This document shows positions 43,940 to 53,109 of a DNA stretch of 64,000 bases, one piece after another. The notes beneath the pieces were generated by a model, which did no database searches, was not told the DNA's origin, and was given only the letters and a program-made list of their open reading frames with translations. The position numbers and the translations under genes were made by a program. Every line of letters begins with the position of its first letter. Within the stretch, counting starts at the first letter, position 1. Source of the DNA: Desulfosporosinus sp. HMP52 (GTDB lineage Bacteria; Bacillota; Desulfitobacteriia; Desulfitobacteriales; Desulfitobacteriaceae); the NCBI RefSeq assembly GCF_000765145.1, contig NZ_JMGA01000002.1:1-64000 (forward strand), given 5' to 3'.

Positions 43940-43971
43940 CAAAAAGAGAACCAATCAAATTTGTTGGCTCC
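43940..43971 (-). terminator. terminator between c-di-AMP riboswitch and eam
   Basis: On the minus strand GAGCCAAC...GATTGGTTCTC pair (GAG-CCAA / TTGG-(T)-CTC), followed by TTTTTGTTTTTA. It serves as the off-state of the riboswitch. Confidence 0.75.
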
Positions 43972-43989
43972 CAAAAGAAATAAACGCAA

Positions 43990-44125
43990 ATATCACGAAT
44001 ATCGTGTCTTTCAACGCTTACGAGGTTAGCTGTCGGGTTCGAGCTGAAAAACTGCTCTACGCCATTAGGCGATTCACCCCAAGAATTGGTTCCCCCGTTT
44101 TCCTTTTGGAAATTCAGCAAATGGA
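43990..44125 (-). ncRNA. c-di-AMP (ydaO/yuaA) riboswitch
   Basis: Minus-strand reading gives the class hallmarks in order: TTGCTGAA, CGGGGGAACCAA, TTGGGGTGAATC, GGCGTAGAGCAGTT, CGAACCCGACAGCTAACCTC and GTAAGCGTTGAAAGAC. These match the known B. subtilis ydaO element (GGGGACCCAA..TTGGGGTGAATC..GTCAGCTAACCTCGTAAGCG). A terminator and the aminomutase gene follow. In this class c-di-AMP binding normally turns expression off. Confidence 0.93.
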
Positions 44126-44246
44126 TTAATTATTTATTTTACTGACAACCTTATCTTATCATAAGGGTTGTTACCTGTCAAGAGCATGATGTCACCAAGA
44201 TTTGGCTATGTTATAATAGGAAGATATTTATAGGGTTAATAGCCCA

Positions 44247-44867
44247 ATGGGTAAGGGGTTGAATAGATTGGAAAAGGCTCGGTATCAGGAAATTGCCATT
44301 GATATAGCTCACGCAATCATGATGGGAGAATATCATGAGGGAGTAAAAATTCACGGCCGTTCAACATTAGCAGGGCGGTATAATGTTTCGCCAGAAACCA
44401 TTCGCCGGGCCATAGCAGTTTTGCAAAATGTTGGGGTGGTTGTAGTCAGTCAGGGTGTGGGAATAACTGTAACTTCAAAGGCTATGGCTGAAAAGTTTGT
44501 TAAGTCTTTTGATCAAAAAGGAGAAATTCAAATCTTTGTTGAAGATCTTAAGAAGCTTATGGATCAAAGGCGTGAAATTGATATTAAAATTGAAAGCCAT
44601 TTAAATAAATTTCTGGGTTATACCGATCGCCTAATGTCGCGGTGGTTAGATGTTGGAGAAATCGAAATCGGTAAGGAATCTCCTGCTATCGGCAAGACTC
44701 TGCAGGAATTGAAAATTCGAGAGCGAACGGGGGCTACGATCGTTGCGGTGGTTCGCGACGGGGTGGAACAATTTTCTCCTGACGCTAGTTTTGTCCTTCG
44801 AGGAGAGGATGTCTTATTGGCTGCAGGCTCAGCTGAAGGACAACTGAAATTGAGGGCAATTCTATAA
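44247..44867 (+). CDS. GntR-type wHTH + RCK_C (TrkA_C) regulator, BusR-like
   Basis: 206 aa. The N-terminal ~75 residues are a GntR winged helix (EIAIDIAHAIMMGEYHEGVK, STLAGRYNVSPETIRRAIAV). A coiled linker follows (~85-135), and then an RCK_C domain (~135-206: VGEIEIGKESPAIGKTLQEL, GATIVAVVRDG, VLRGEDVLLAAGS). This GntR-RCK_C order is that of BusR, a c-di-AMP-binding repressor of osmolyte uptake in lactic acid bacteria. It is divergent from the aminomutase riboswitch unit. ATG at 44247 is used; a TTG at 44269 after AGGGGTTG is the alternative. Followed by acpS 19 bp on. Confidence 0.85.
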   Translation: MGKGLNRLEKARYQEIAIDIAHAIMMGEYHEGVKIHGRSTLAGRYNVSPETIRRAIAVLQNVGVVVVSQGVGITVTSKAMAEKFVKSFDQKGEIQIFVEDLKKLMDQRREIDIKIESHLNKFLGYTDRLMSRWLDVGEIEIGKESPAIGKTLQELKIRERTGATIVAVVRDGVEQFSPDASFVLRGEDVLLAAGSAEGQLKLRAIL

Positions 44868-44886
44868 TTTGGATGGAGTAATGTAT

Positions 44887-45243
44887 ATGTATCCTGGAAT
44901 TGATATTATTGAAATTGAACGAGTAGCACAGGCTTTGAAACGTCAACCGAAATTATTAGAACGTCTTTTCACAAGCCAGGAAAGAGAGGCTTTACTTGGC
45001 AAAGGAATTCAAAGTTATGCAGCTCGTTTTGCAGGAAAAGAGGCAGTTTTAAAGACTTTAGGCACGGGCTTGCATGGATTGTCCTGGCATGATGTAGAAA
45101 TTATAAGTAATCCAGAAGGAGAGCCAATAGTATATCTTAGTCCAAGAGCCATGAATCACGTAAGTGCTAGAGGAGGATCTCAAGTGCGAATAAGCCTATC
45201 ACATAATCGTACCCAGGCTATGGCCTTCGCAATCTTGAGTTGA
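44887..45243 (+). CDS. acpS: holo-[acyl-carrier-protein] synthase
   Basis: 118 aa. GIDIIEIERV with the Mg-binding Asp, FAGKEAVLKTLGTGL with catalytic Glu/Lys and RISLSHNRTQAMA at the C-terminus are diagnostic. It transfers 4'-phosphopantetheine from CoA to acyl carrier protein. ATG at 44887 fits GGAG spacing and the family start MxPGIDI. In operon with nnr and alr, the common Firmicute order. Confidence 0.95.
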   Translation: MYPGIDIIEIERVAQALKRQPKLLERLFTSQEREALLGKGIQSYAARFAGKEAVLKTLGTGLHGLSWHDVEIISNPEGEPIVYLSPRAMNHVSARGGSQVRISLSHNRTQAMAFAILS

Positions 45244-45268
45244 TTTGAGAGAAATTGGGGTGGGGAAA

Positions 45269-46855
45269 ATGCGTGTGGTCAATGCAGAACAGATGCGGCA
45301 GATTGAAGAGAAAGCCATTTATCATTATGGTATTCCAAGTTTGCTCCTTATGGAAAATGCGGCCTGGGCAGTGGTCGAAGAAATTCGGCGCAATATCCCC
45401 AATGGCAAAGAAGGTCTAAACCGCCGAAAAGCGGTGATCCTGGTTGGAAAAGGAAATAACGGTGGGGATGGTTTAGCGGTTGCCCGGCACTTAGTTTTTC
45501 AAGGGATGGATGTTACCGTCTTATTATTTGCTGCTCAAAAGGAATTTAGAGGAGATGCAGCGTTAAATTTGCGTCTTTTTCAAGGTACCACCGGGAAACT
45601 ATTTGTCGTCGAAGGAGAGAAACAACGGCGTTTGACACGCTTAGCTTTAGCCCAGGCCGATGTTGTAATTGATGCCTTATTTGGAATTGGAATGCGGGGA
45701 GCTTTGCCAAGTTTGATCGAGGAATATGTGGATGAAGTAAACGTTGCTCCCGGATGGGTGGTTTCTATTGATATTCCTAGTGGTGTTGAGGCTAATACCG
45801 GTAAAGTTTATCGAACTGCAGTCCGAGCCCAGACAACAGTTACCTTTGGACTCCCAAAATGGGGACTTTTTCTCGGTGAAGGCCCGGAATATTGTGGCCG
45901 AGTTGTAGTGGATCCTATTTCCATCCCGGAATCCTACTTAATGGAGGAAGGGATTTCAACATTTGTGCTAATGGATGCAGACGTACGTGATATGATTCCT
46001 ATTCGGCAGCTTAAAGGGCATAAAGGAACTCATGGCAAGGGTATTCTTGTGGCAGGTTCTAAAGGTATGAGCGGGGCAGCGGTTCTGGCAGGACAAGGTG
46101 CTTTACGGAGCGGCATAGGGCTGTTGCAAGTCGTTACTCCTCTAGGAATAGCCAGAGAAGTAGATACGGCTATCACGGAAGCAACTGTCTGGTCAGCACC
46201 CGGCGCTGATTCTCTTAATGACGAAGCTTGGCCAGTGGTCTTAAAACAAGCTGAGAAGGCTAAAGCCCTAGCTGTAGGCCCGGGGATTTCTCAGAATATT
46301 GACTTTGCTTCTGTCTTGGAAGAAATACTAAAAAATATTAGCTGCCCTGTTGTCTTGGATGCCGATGCTCTCAATCTTATAGGATTGGATTCGGGTTTGT
46401 TAGCTTTGCGGAGTGGTCGAGGAGAGTTAATACTTACGCCACATCCGGGTGAAATGGCCCGACTTTGTCAGTGCAGCATCGAAGATATTGAGCGCAACCG
46501 GCTGGAAATTGCTGTCGCCAAAGCAGTCGAGTGGGAAGCTGTAGTTGTTTTAAAGGGATCGGTGACCATAATAGCTTCCCCCGATGGTCGTGCATTTTTT
46601 AACCCAACCGGGAATCCCGGACTTGGTACCGGCGGGACAGGAGATGTCCTTACCGGGAGTATTCTTGCTTGGTTAGCTCAAGGGGTTCCGCCCCTTGAGG
46701 CAGCTTGTCTGGGAGTGTATTTACACGGAAAGGCGGCAGATGCCTTAGCGGGGGAATTTGGCTGGTCAGGATTTACGGCTTCGGAAGTAGCAAATCAACT
46801 CCCCAAAGTTCGACGTGCTTTAGAACTTAAGGGGTTAGAGGGAAAGAGAGGATAA
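45269..46855 (+). CDS. nnr: bifunctional NAD(P)H-hydrate epimerase/ADP-dependent dehydratase
   Basis: 528 aa. Residues ~1-215 are the YjeF_N epimerase (VGKGNNGGDGLAVARHL; DALFGIGMRG; SIDIPSGV). Residues ~225-528 are the ribokinase-like dehydratase (KGTHGKGILVAGSKGMSGAA, PVVLDADALNLIG, LTPHPGEMARL, NPGLGTGGTGDVLTG with catalytic Asp). Repairs hydrated NAD(P)H. ATG at 45269 after GGGGTGGGG; the reading frame also opens earlier but without such a site. Followed by alr at 5 bp. Confidence 0.94.
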   Translation: MRVVNAEQMRQIEEKAIYHYGIPSLLLMENAAWAVVEEIRRNIPNGKEGLNRRKAVILVGKGNNGGDGLAVARHLVFQGMDVTVLLFAAQKEFRGDAALNLRLFQGTTGKLFVVEGEKQRRLTRLALAQADVVIDALFGIGMRGALPSLIEEYVDEVNVAPGWVVSIDIPSGVEANTGKVYRTAVRAQTTVTFGLPKWGLFLGEGPEYCGRVVVDPISIPESYLMEEGISTFVLMDADVRDMIPIRQLKGHKGTHGKGILVAGSKGMSGAAVLAGQGALRSGIGLLQVVTPLGIAREVDTAITEATVWSAPGADSLNDEAWPVVLKQAEKAKALAVGPGISQNIDFASVLEEILKNISCPVVLDADALNLIGLDSGLLALRSGRGELILTPHPGEMARLCQCSIEDIERNRLEIAVAKAVEWEAVVVLKGSVTIIASPDGRAFFNPTGNPGLGTGGTGDVLTGSILAWLAQGVPPLEAACLGVYLHGKAADALAGEFGWSGFTASEVANQLPKVRRALELKGLEGKRG

Positions 46856-46860
46856 AGATT

Positions 46861-47973
46861 ATGGGAGGGAGACAGGTTTGGGCTGAGGTAGACTTGCAAG
46901 CGCTTAAAGATAATTTCTTTAAGCTTCAGTCATACACAAAAAGTGAAATAATGCCGATTGTAAAAGCAGATGCTTACGGCCATGGAGCGCTTCCCGTGGT
47001 GAAGACTCTTATTGCCTGTGGTGCTAAGCGCTTTGGGGTTGCCCTCTTAGAAGAGGCTCTGGAAATCAAAGCCGTATTTCCTGAGGTGACGGTTATGGTT
47101 CTTGGTGCAACTGAGCAAAATGATTCAGAAACTCTGGTTAGAGAAGATATCATCCCTACGATTTTTCAATGGAATCAGGCTCAAGCACTCTCCGAGGCAG
47201 CTGTGAGACTCAAGCGGAGTGTTAGATTGCATATAAAAGTTGATACAGGAATGGGACGAATCGGATTTCGCGAGACAGAGATTCCTGAGATTCTAAAGAT
47301 CGCTGAATTGCCGAATCTTATTATTGAAGGAATTTTTACCCACTTTGCCACTGCAGATCAGAAGGATTTGTCATTTGCTAAAAAGCAGCTAAAGTCTTTT
47401 CAAACAGTTTATGATCAACTAAAGGCGGCCGGACTTACTATTCCAATTCGTCATACCGCAAATAGTGCCGGGATTATCCAATTTCCGGATTCACATTTTG
47501 AGGTAGTCCGTCTGGGAATTAGTTTATATGGGCTTCAGCCATCTGCTCAGATCAGTGAAAACATCGGTCTGCAGCCGGTTTTGTCCTGGAAAGCAAAAGT
47601 ATCCCATGTAAAAACCATTGAGACTGGTGAAACTGTAAGCTATGGGCGAACTTTTCAAGCGGCTTATCCTACTCGTGTTGCTACTGTTCCGGTGGGTTAT
47701 GCGGATGGGCTGCGTAGAGCCCTGTCCAATCAAGGTGAAATGCTGATTCAGGGAAGACGGTCGACAATAATAGGGCGGATCTGTATGGATCAAACTATGC
47801 TGGATGTGACAAAAATCCCAAATGTTCAGGTGGGAGATGTGGTGACCATTCTCGGTAAAGATGGTAATGAACACTTAACAGCGACTGAAATGGCAGACTG
47901 GATGAGCACTATTAGCTATGAAGTGGTTTGTGGAGTTTCCAAAAGAGTTCCGCGCCTTTATAAAGAGGCCTAA
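46861..47973 (+). CDS. alr: alanine racemase
   Basis: 370 aa. The PLP lysine lies in MPIVKADAYGHG near residue 38, the opposite-face Tyr in SYGRTF, and VPVGYADGLRR, GRICMDQTMLDV and STISYEVVCGVSKRVPR follow. Supplies D-alanine for peptidoglycan. ATG at 46861. In Firmicutes alr commonly precedes the EndoAI/EndoA pair; here MurT/GatD genes intervene. Confidence 0.95.
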   Translation: MGGRQVWAEVDLQALKDNFFKLQSYTKSEIMPIVKADAYGHGALPVVKTLIACGAKRFGVALLEEALEIKAVFPEVTVMVLGATEQNDSETLVREDIIPTIFQWNQAQALSEAAVRLKRSVRLHIKVDTGMGRIGFRETEIPEILKIAELPNLIIEGIFTHFATADQKDLSFAKKQLKSFQTVYDQLKAAGLTIPIRHTANSAGIIQFPDSHFEVVRLGISLYGLQPSAQISENIGLQPVLSWKAKVSHVKTIETGETVSYGRTFQAAYPTRVATVPVGYADGLRRALSNQGEMLIQGRRSTIIGRICMDQTMLDVTKIPNVQVGDVVTILGKDGNEHLTATEMADWMSTISYEVVCGVSKRVPRLYKEA

Positions 47974-48122
47974 GGAAGGTGTCTTCTCCAACCTTCTGTA
48001 ATCTAAAGAGTTTGGTGACTGCCTTTACGGTCATGAACCATTCAGGTTTTCTGCAAAAGATTATGCTGCATAAAGAATAAAACCCTTTGCTGTCTCATAA
48101 ATTGTGGCAAGGGGGGAGTGCC

Positions 48123-48380
48123 ATGGCCATATTGGATTTAACGACGGGATTGAGTTATGCTTTTTTTATAATTTGCCTGGTGCTCGGCTGGGGCGCTGCC
48201 GGGGCCTTGGATTATGAAGGTATACTGCGTCGTTCCACATCCCGTTGGGGTCGCCTTCTCCTTAGAATAGGTGTAGCTTTAGTCTTAGCAGAAGGGTTCC
48301 GTCTTTTCTTAAGCTTTGCGGTAGGGCCCATCCTTGACTTAGTTGTTAATAAAAGTATCAACGGATTTAAAGCTTTTTAA
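48123..48380 (+). CDS. small membrane protein, uncharacterised
   Basis: 85 aa, ATG at 48123 after GGGGGGAG. Two hydrophobic stretches (LSYAFFIICLVLGWGAAGAL and LLRIGVALVLAEGFRLFLSF) around a basic loop RRSTSRWGR. Two-helix topology like YwzB/DUF1146, but not firmly assignable. The gap up to murT (48381-48825) shows only a terminator and AT-rich sequence with promoter-like stretches. Confidence 0.6.
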   Translation: MAILDLTTGLSYAFFIICLVLGWGAAGALDYEGILRRSTSRWGRLLLRIGVALVLAEGFRLFLSFAVGPILDLVVNKSINGFKAF

Positions 48381-48495
48381 GATATGATCTTTTAAAGTGG
48401 ACTCCTAAGACGGATATTTTCTTTTTAATAGATAATGTTCACCGCTTTATACAATAGTAGTTTGATGATATATATGATAGTGCTAAGAATTTAAG

Positions 48496-48530
48496 GCCCC
48501 CTTCAGCTTTCCTGAAGGGGGTTGTCAAAT
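48496..48530 (+). terminator. intrinsic terminator
   Basis: CCCCCTTCAG / CTGAAGGGGG perfect 10-bp stem, loop CTTTC; GTTGTCAAATTTT follows. Confidence 0.75.
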
Positions 48531-48825
48531 TTTACTCGAAAGCTTCAATTAGGACGGTAAGATATAGAAAGAAATAGAGTAATATGTTTCATGCTGTCAA
48601 AGGATTAAATAAATTTGAGGATAACTGTTAATTGATAACCAATAACTACGAGACTGATAGTATAAAAATCTTAGTTACTCGTGGTAAGATAGGTATATAA
48701 AAAATAATAAAGCCCTAAGAATCTAACTCTTTAGAAGAGGTATAAAAATAGGTTTGTTTTGAGCCGATTTTGGTTGATAATACATATAAGTACTAAAATA
48801 GATGATAAGGTTTGAAGGAGTAGAC

Positions 48826-50229
48826 ATGAAGCGAACATGGCGTTTTTGGCTTGCCCTATGGGCGGGTAAAATAATTACAGCAGGTTTGTTAGCAACGGGG
48901 AAAAAGGGGACAACCCTCCCTGGAAAGATTTCAAATTGGCTTGACCCCCAGATCATGAAACATTTAAGTGAGTCCTATACAGACGGGATTATAATGGTTA
49001 CCGGAACCAATGGAAAGACGACAACTGCAAATCTTTTGGCCAGTATTTTGGGAGAGGCCGGAAAAGACTTCGCCTTTAATCAAGCAGGAGCAAACTTAGT
49101 TACCGGTATTACAGGGGCATTGATCCAAAATACGAGTTGGAGAGGATCATCGAGAGCCAGGTTGGCATTGTTGGAAGTTGATGAAGCAACTGTGCCAAAG
49201 TTTTGTAAGCAGGTGACTCCTAATTTGGCAATTGTAACAAACTTTTTTCGCGATCAACTTGATCGCTATGGAGAATTAGATACAACAGTTCGCATGGTTA
49301 AAGAATCATTGCCGAAGGAAACAGTTCTGATCTTAAATGCAGACGATCCCTTAGTCGCTCAGTTTGGAACGAATCTTACTAAAGCTATCTATTATGGGGT
49401 GGAACGTACTCCGGATAGTCGTGAAGAGAGTCAAGAGACCCGGGAAGCCAGATTTTGCCCTAGTTGTGGAACAGCCTTGGAATATTCCCTGTTTCACTAT
49501 GGGCAATTAGGGGTTTTTAAATGTTCGGGCTGCGGGTTTCAGCGTCCAGAGCCGAAGATACTTGCCCAAGATGTTCATCAGAATGAAGGAACTTTGCTAT
49601 TTCAGGTTAATGAAGTTACCTATCAAATCGCTTTGCAAGGATACTATAATTTATACAATGCCCTAGCGGCATTTACAGCAGCTCGTGAGTTAGGTTGCGA
49701 AGATGAAACAATCGCAAGAGGATTGCGAGTCTTCATCCCTCAGGCGGGACGTATGGAACGGTTTTATTTGTCAGAAGGAGAAGTCACCTTAACTCTCGTT
49801 AAAAATCCGACCGGTTTTGATCAAGTTATTCAGACAATGATCGGTGTTAATAAACCTTTGGGGATACTGATTGGAATTAATGATCTGGCAGCAGATGGCA
49901 GAGATATTTCCTGGCTTTGGGATGTGAATTTTGAACGCATAGGCGAGCAGGATGTAAGAATAAAGAAGGTTGTCTGTACAGGTCTGCGAGCAGAAGACAT
50001 TGCCTTACGGCTTAAATATGCCGGTGTATCTGTTGAAAAGCTCATTTTGGAACACAGTTTAGAGGGAGCCTTAGATCACTTGAAAAAAACTCGGGCCGAG
50101 GACGAAGCATGGTTTATCTTACCGACCTATACACTGCTTTTTCCCTTCCGAGGCATCTTAGAAAATCTCCAAAATAGCGCCGGATTAACTAACTCGGAAG
50201 CTAAGGGTGGAAAGGAGGCCAGAGCATGA
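48826..50229 (+). CDS. murT: lipid II isoglutaminyl synthase, Mur ligase-like subunit
   Basis: 467 aa. One N-terminal hydrophobic helix, then a Mur-ligase ATPase (MVTGTNGKTTTANLLASIL), VTNFFRDQLDRYGELD and LNADDPLVA. A four-Cys zinc ribbon insert (CPSCG...CSGCG) at ~206-230 and a C-terminal DUF1727 domain (NPTGFDQVIQT; GINDLAADGRDISWLWDVNFE) complete MurT. ATG at 48826 after GAAGGAG. Overlaps gatD by 4 bp. Amidates the D-Glu of lipid II. Confidence 0.94.
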   Translation: MKRTWRFWLALWAGKIITAGLLATGKKGTTLPGKISNWLDPQIMKHLSESYTDGIIMVTGTNGKTTTANLLASILGEAGKDFAFNQAGANLVTGITGALIQNTSWRGSSRARLALLEVDEATVPKFCKQVTPNLAIVTNFFRDQLDRYGELDTTVRMVKESLPKETVLILNADDPLVAQFGTNLTKAIYYGVERTPDSREESQETREARFCPSCGTALEYSLFHYGQLGVFKCSGCGFQRPEPKILAQDVHQNEGTLLFQVNEVTYQIALQGYYNLYNALAAFTAARELGCEDETIARGLRVFIPQAGRMERFYLSEGEVTLTLVKNPTGFDQVIQTMIGVNKPLGILIGINDLAADGRDISWLWDVNFERIGEQDVRIKKVVCTGLRAEDIALRLKYAGVSVEKLILEHSLEGALDHLKKTRAEDEAWFILPTYTLLFPFRGILENLQNSAGLTNSEAKGGKEARA

Positions 50230-50978
50230 ACTTGAAAATTTGCCATCTTTATCCTGATTTATTGGATCTTTACGGTGATCGGGGAAATATTTTGACTCTG
50301 GCTTCCCGCTGTCGTTGGCGGGGGATTGAGCCGGATATTCAACAAGCCTCCTTGGGCGAAGACTTAGATTTCGTGAGTATGGATATTCTATTCATTGGCG
50401 GCGGTTCCGACCGGGAACAAGGTTTATTGGTTCAGGATCTAATGCGGAGGGAAGATGAACTCAGAAAAGCTATCGAGAATGGTCTGGTAGTACTTGCCAT
50501 TTGTGGCGGTTATCAAATGCTAGGGAAATACTATCAAATGGCTAACGGAGAAAGAATTGATGGGTTGGGAATTCTAGATGTCTGGACAATTGCCGGCACA
50601 AAGCGTTTGATTGGGAATGTGGTTGTAGAACTTAATCAGGCAGTTTTAGGGGATGATTCACAAAGGCTCAAAACATTAGTGGGGTTTGAGAATCACTCTG
50701 GCAAGACTCATTTAGGTGAAGGAGTCAGCCCTTTAGGGGAAGTCGTATTTGGGAATGGAAACAATGGAGAGGACAGTGGGGAAGGGGTTCGGTACCGGAA
50801 TGTCTTTGGTACGTATCTGCATGGGCCGCTTCTGCCCAAGAACCCTCATCTGGCTGATTTATTGTTGGAATTAGCTCTTAAAAGACGAGGAATAGATACT
50901 CTTTTAATGAATCTGGATGATCGCTTGGAAGAATTGGCCCATAAGGTAATGGTCAAAAGATTGTTGAAGCAAGCCTAA
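50226..50978 (+). CDS. gatD: lipid II isoglutaminyl synthase, glutamine amidotransferase subunit
   Basis: 250 aa CobB/CobQ-like amidotransferase: HLYPDLLDLYGDRGNI start, GGGSDREQ, nucleophile Cys in LAICGGYQMLG, VGFENHSGKT and catalytic His in GTYLHGPLLPKNP. Supplies ammonia to MurT; translationally coupled by ATGA. Confidence 0.95.
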   Translation: MNLKICHLYPDLLDLYGDRGNILTLASRCRWRGIEPDIQQASLGEDLDFVSMDILFIGGGSDREQGLLVQDLMRREDELRKAIENGLVVLAICGGYQMLGKYYQMANGERIDGLGILDVWTIAGTKRLIGNVVVELNQAVLGDDSQRLKTLVGFENHSGKTHLGEGVSPLGEVVFGNGNNGEDSGEGVRYRNVFGTYLHGPLLPKNPHLADLLLELALKRRGIDTLLMNLDDRLEELAHKVMVKRLLKQA

Positions 50979-51228
50979 TTTCAAAGCTCTGTTTGGTTAT
51001 GAGCAAAAATCAGTATATCATGAGTGATATACTGATATACTATCATTATTAAACAATTCCGCTATTTAAGTTCTTTTAAGAAACTGGCTCTTTACCATAA
51101 TTTACATGGCGAAAAGACCTTGTTTTACATGGGTTTTGGTTTATTTGCCATTCGAATTCGTTGACACTTTTTTAGATTACTGTCTATAATAGAGTATAGC
51201 TTTAGCTAAATGACTTGGGGGTGCTAAT

Positions 51229-51507
51229 GTGGCAGAAAGTAAGCGAATTATGATAAGTTTGCCGGAAAGTTTGCTTGCGGAGGTTGATGGGATCGTCACA
51301 GTTGAAAAGCGTAATCGCAGCGAATTTATTCGAGAAGCATTGAATAGCATCCTTCACGAGCGCCGGAAAAAGGGTATCCATGAGCAAATGCGTAAAGGCT
51401 ACCAAGAGATGGCGCAACTGAATTTATCCATAGCTAGGGAATTGTTCTCAACAGAGCAAGAGGTTTTAGAGTATTATGAAGAAACGATGGTGGCATATCA
51501 GAGATGA
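51229..51507 (+). CDS. ndoAI: EndoAI-type ribbon-helix-helix antitoxin
   Basis: 92 aa, GTG start after TGGGGGTGC. An N-terminal RHH domain ([27 protein letters not shown]) and a helical C-terminus that binds the toxin. Ends 4 bp inside the toxin gene. Matches the MazEF-type EndoAI/EndoA module; should also repress the operon. Confidence 0.92.
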   Translation: MAESKRIMISLPESLLAEVDGIVTVEKRNRSEFIREALNSILHERRKKGIHEQMRKGYQEMAQLNLSIARELFSTEQEVLEYYEETMVAYQR

Positions 51508-51854
51508 TGATAAAACGCGGGGAAATTTATTACGCTGAGCTTAACCCCGTTGTTGGCTCAGAACAGGGAGGAACTCGTCCCGTCCTCGTGATCCAAAACG
51601 ACATAGGAAATCAATTTAGCCCTACAACAATTATTGCAGCGATCACTTCACAAATTGCCAAGGCCAAATTACCTACTCATGTGGAAGTAAGAGCTAAACG
51701 AAGTGGATTAGAGCGGGATTCAGTCATTCTTACAGAACAAATTCGAACCATTGATAAAAGTCGACTAAAGGAAAAAGTGGCTGTATTGGATGAAGAGGTT
51801 ATGTTAAGGGTAGATCAGGCCATTGAAATTAGTCTGGGGCTAGCGGATATTTGA
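51504..51854 (+). CDS. ndoA: EndoA/MazF-family mRNA interferase
   Basis: 116 aa. [49 protein letters not shown] and [13 protein letters not shown] are the family signature; the catalytic Arg and Thr are in place. Cleaves mRNA at U^ACAU in B. subtilis. Overlaps the antitoxin by 4 bp. Confidence 0.95.
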   Translation: MMIKRGEIYYAELNPVVGSEQGGTRPVLVIQNDIGNQFSPTTIIAAITSQIAKAKLPTHVEVRAKRSGLERDSVILTEQIRTIDKSRLKEKVAVLDEEVMLRVDQAIEISLGLADI

Positions 51855-51865
51855 TATCATTAACG

Positions 51866-51912
51866 AAGAGGCAGCGTTTCGGGAGATGAAAAATACCGAC
51901 GCTGTTTTGTTT
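51866..51912 (+). terminator. terminator of the toxin-antitoxin operon
   Basis: GGCAGCGTTTCGG...CCGACGCTG imperfect stem followed by TTTTGTTTGTTG. Confidence 0.65.
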
Positions 51913-51969
51913 GTTGTCTTATGATTTTTTTGTACTTAAAAAGTATATACCGTAATACCTTTCTAATAA

Positions 51970-52120
51970 CAAAAAAGAGACAACTATTGTTGTCCCTTCT
52001 CTGTACGGGCTCACCTGCACAACATGACAGCAAAGATAAATATCTTTGTAACATGAAGTTCCATAGCAGATGGTATTCCGATTTAGTCGCGCTCATTTGC
52101 GCGAACTCAATGTCAGCTCG
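51970..52120 (-). ncRNA. candidate stand-alone small RNA
   Basis: Minus-strand unit of about 150 nt with its own promoter (52126-52154) and terminator (GACAAC/GTTGTC stem at 51979-51994 plus TTTTTT). Inside are several local hairpins: TCGCGC-AAAT-GAGCGCGA-type, TACCATCTGCTATGGA, and CAAAGATATTTATCTTTG flanked by CATG repeats. No gene follows on this strand within range (EndoA converges on the plus strand) and no open frame is credible. Class not recognised; size is in the range of 6S-like RNA. Confidence 0.5.
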
Positions 52121-52125
52121 CCTTT

Positions 52126-52154
52126 AGTTTAGAGGAAGTGTAACTTTTTGTCAA
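52126..52154 (-). promoter_or_regulatory. promoter of the candidate small RNA
   Basis: On the minus strand, a consensus -35 TTGACA (52149-52154), a 17-bp spacer and -10 TAAACT (52126-52131). The start point would be near 52119. Confidence 0.55.
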
Positions 52155-52289
52155 CCTTAAATGTGTATACATTATTCTTTATTACATAAAAGAGGAATTT
52201 TTGTGTATTTCGACGAATAATGAATATGGAATAATAAATTTTGAGTTCTTAAGATGGTAAAAAATAGAATAATTGGAAGGAGAAACCGC

Positions 52290-53015
52290 TTGATTCAATT
52301 AGAAGGGGTAAACAAACATTTTGGTCATTTGCACGTCTTAAAAAATATTGATCTAACAGTGAAAACGGGAGAAAAATTGGTGGTCATTGGCCCCAGCGGA
52401 TCAGGCAAGAGTACACTAATTCGATGTATGAACCTTTTAGAGAAGCCGAGTTCTGGTAAGGTTACTGTGGATGGTGTTGAAATTACTGCTCACAAGGCAT
52501 TAGTGGCTAAGGTTCGTCAATCAGTTGCGATGGTCTTTCAACAATTTAATCTCTATCCGCACAAAACGGTATTAGAAAATTTAACTCTTGCCCCAATACT
52601 TATTAAAAAGGTGTCCCAGGCTGAGGCTGCGGAGGCTGGGTTAGCCTATCTTGAACGCGTAGGGCTGAAGGAAAAGGCTAATGTCTATCCATCCCAACTT
52701 TCTGGGGGACAGCAGCAACGTGTGGCGATTGCTAGAGCTTTGGCAATGCGCCCAAAAATCATGCTCTTTGATGAGCCAACATCAGCCTTAGATCCTGAGA
52801 TGATCCAGGAAGTTCTTGACGTTATGGTTGATTTAGCCCACGAGGGAATTACTATGGTCGTAGTTACCCATGAAATGGGCTTTGCTAAAACCGTAGCAGA
52901 CCGCGTTATTTTCATGGATGACGGACAGATTGTAGAGGAAAATACTCCTAAAAGCTTTTTTGAAAACCCTACCCACGAACGTACAAAATCGTTCCTTAGC
53001 CGAATTTTGCGCTAG
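52290..53015 (+). CDS. glnQ: polar amino-acid ABC transporter ATP-binding protein
   Basis: 241 aa, the normal GlnQ length; TTG at 52290 after GGAAGGAG. Walker [11 protein letters not shown]-loop [12 protein letters not shown], signature LSGGQQQR, Walker [14 protein letters not shown] and H-loop VTHEMGFA. First gene of a four-gene importer. Preceded by ~150 bp without further features. Confidence 0.94.
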   Translation: MIQLEGVNKHFGHLHVLKNIDLTVKTGEKLVVIGPSGSGKSTLIRCMNLLEKPSSGKVTVDGVEITAHKALVAKVRQSVAMVFQQFNLYPHKTVLENLTLAPILIKKVSQAEAAEAGLAYLERVGLKEKANVYPSQLSGGQQQRVAIARALAMRPKIMLFDEPTSALDPEMIQEVLDVMVDLAHEGITMVVVTHEMGFAKTVADRVIFMDDGQIVEENTPKSFFENPTHERTKSFLSRILR

Positions 53016-53109
53016 TCCGAAATTCGGTGCAATAGGTGTACTGAAGTTAGTGCCAAGATACACGTATCTCGTATCTTGAGCCAAAGAAAATTAAAGAGGG
53101 GGATAAAAC

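Noticed and set aside
43887-44129. Open frames on both strands across 43.9-44.1 kb
   Set aside because: The stretch is explained by the c-di-AMP riboswitch and its terminator.
51011-51034. CAGTATATCA / TGATATACTG palindrome after gatD
   Set aside because: Perfect arms but AT-rich and without a T-tract; could be a terminator or an operator, not decidable.
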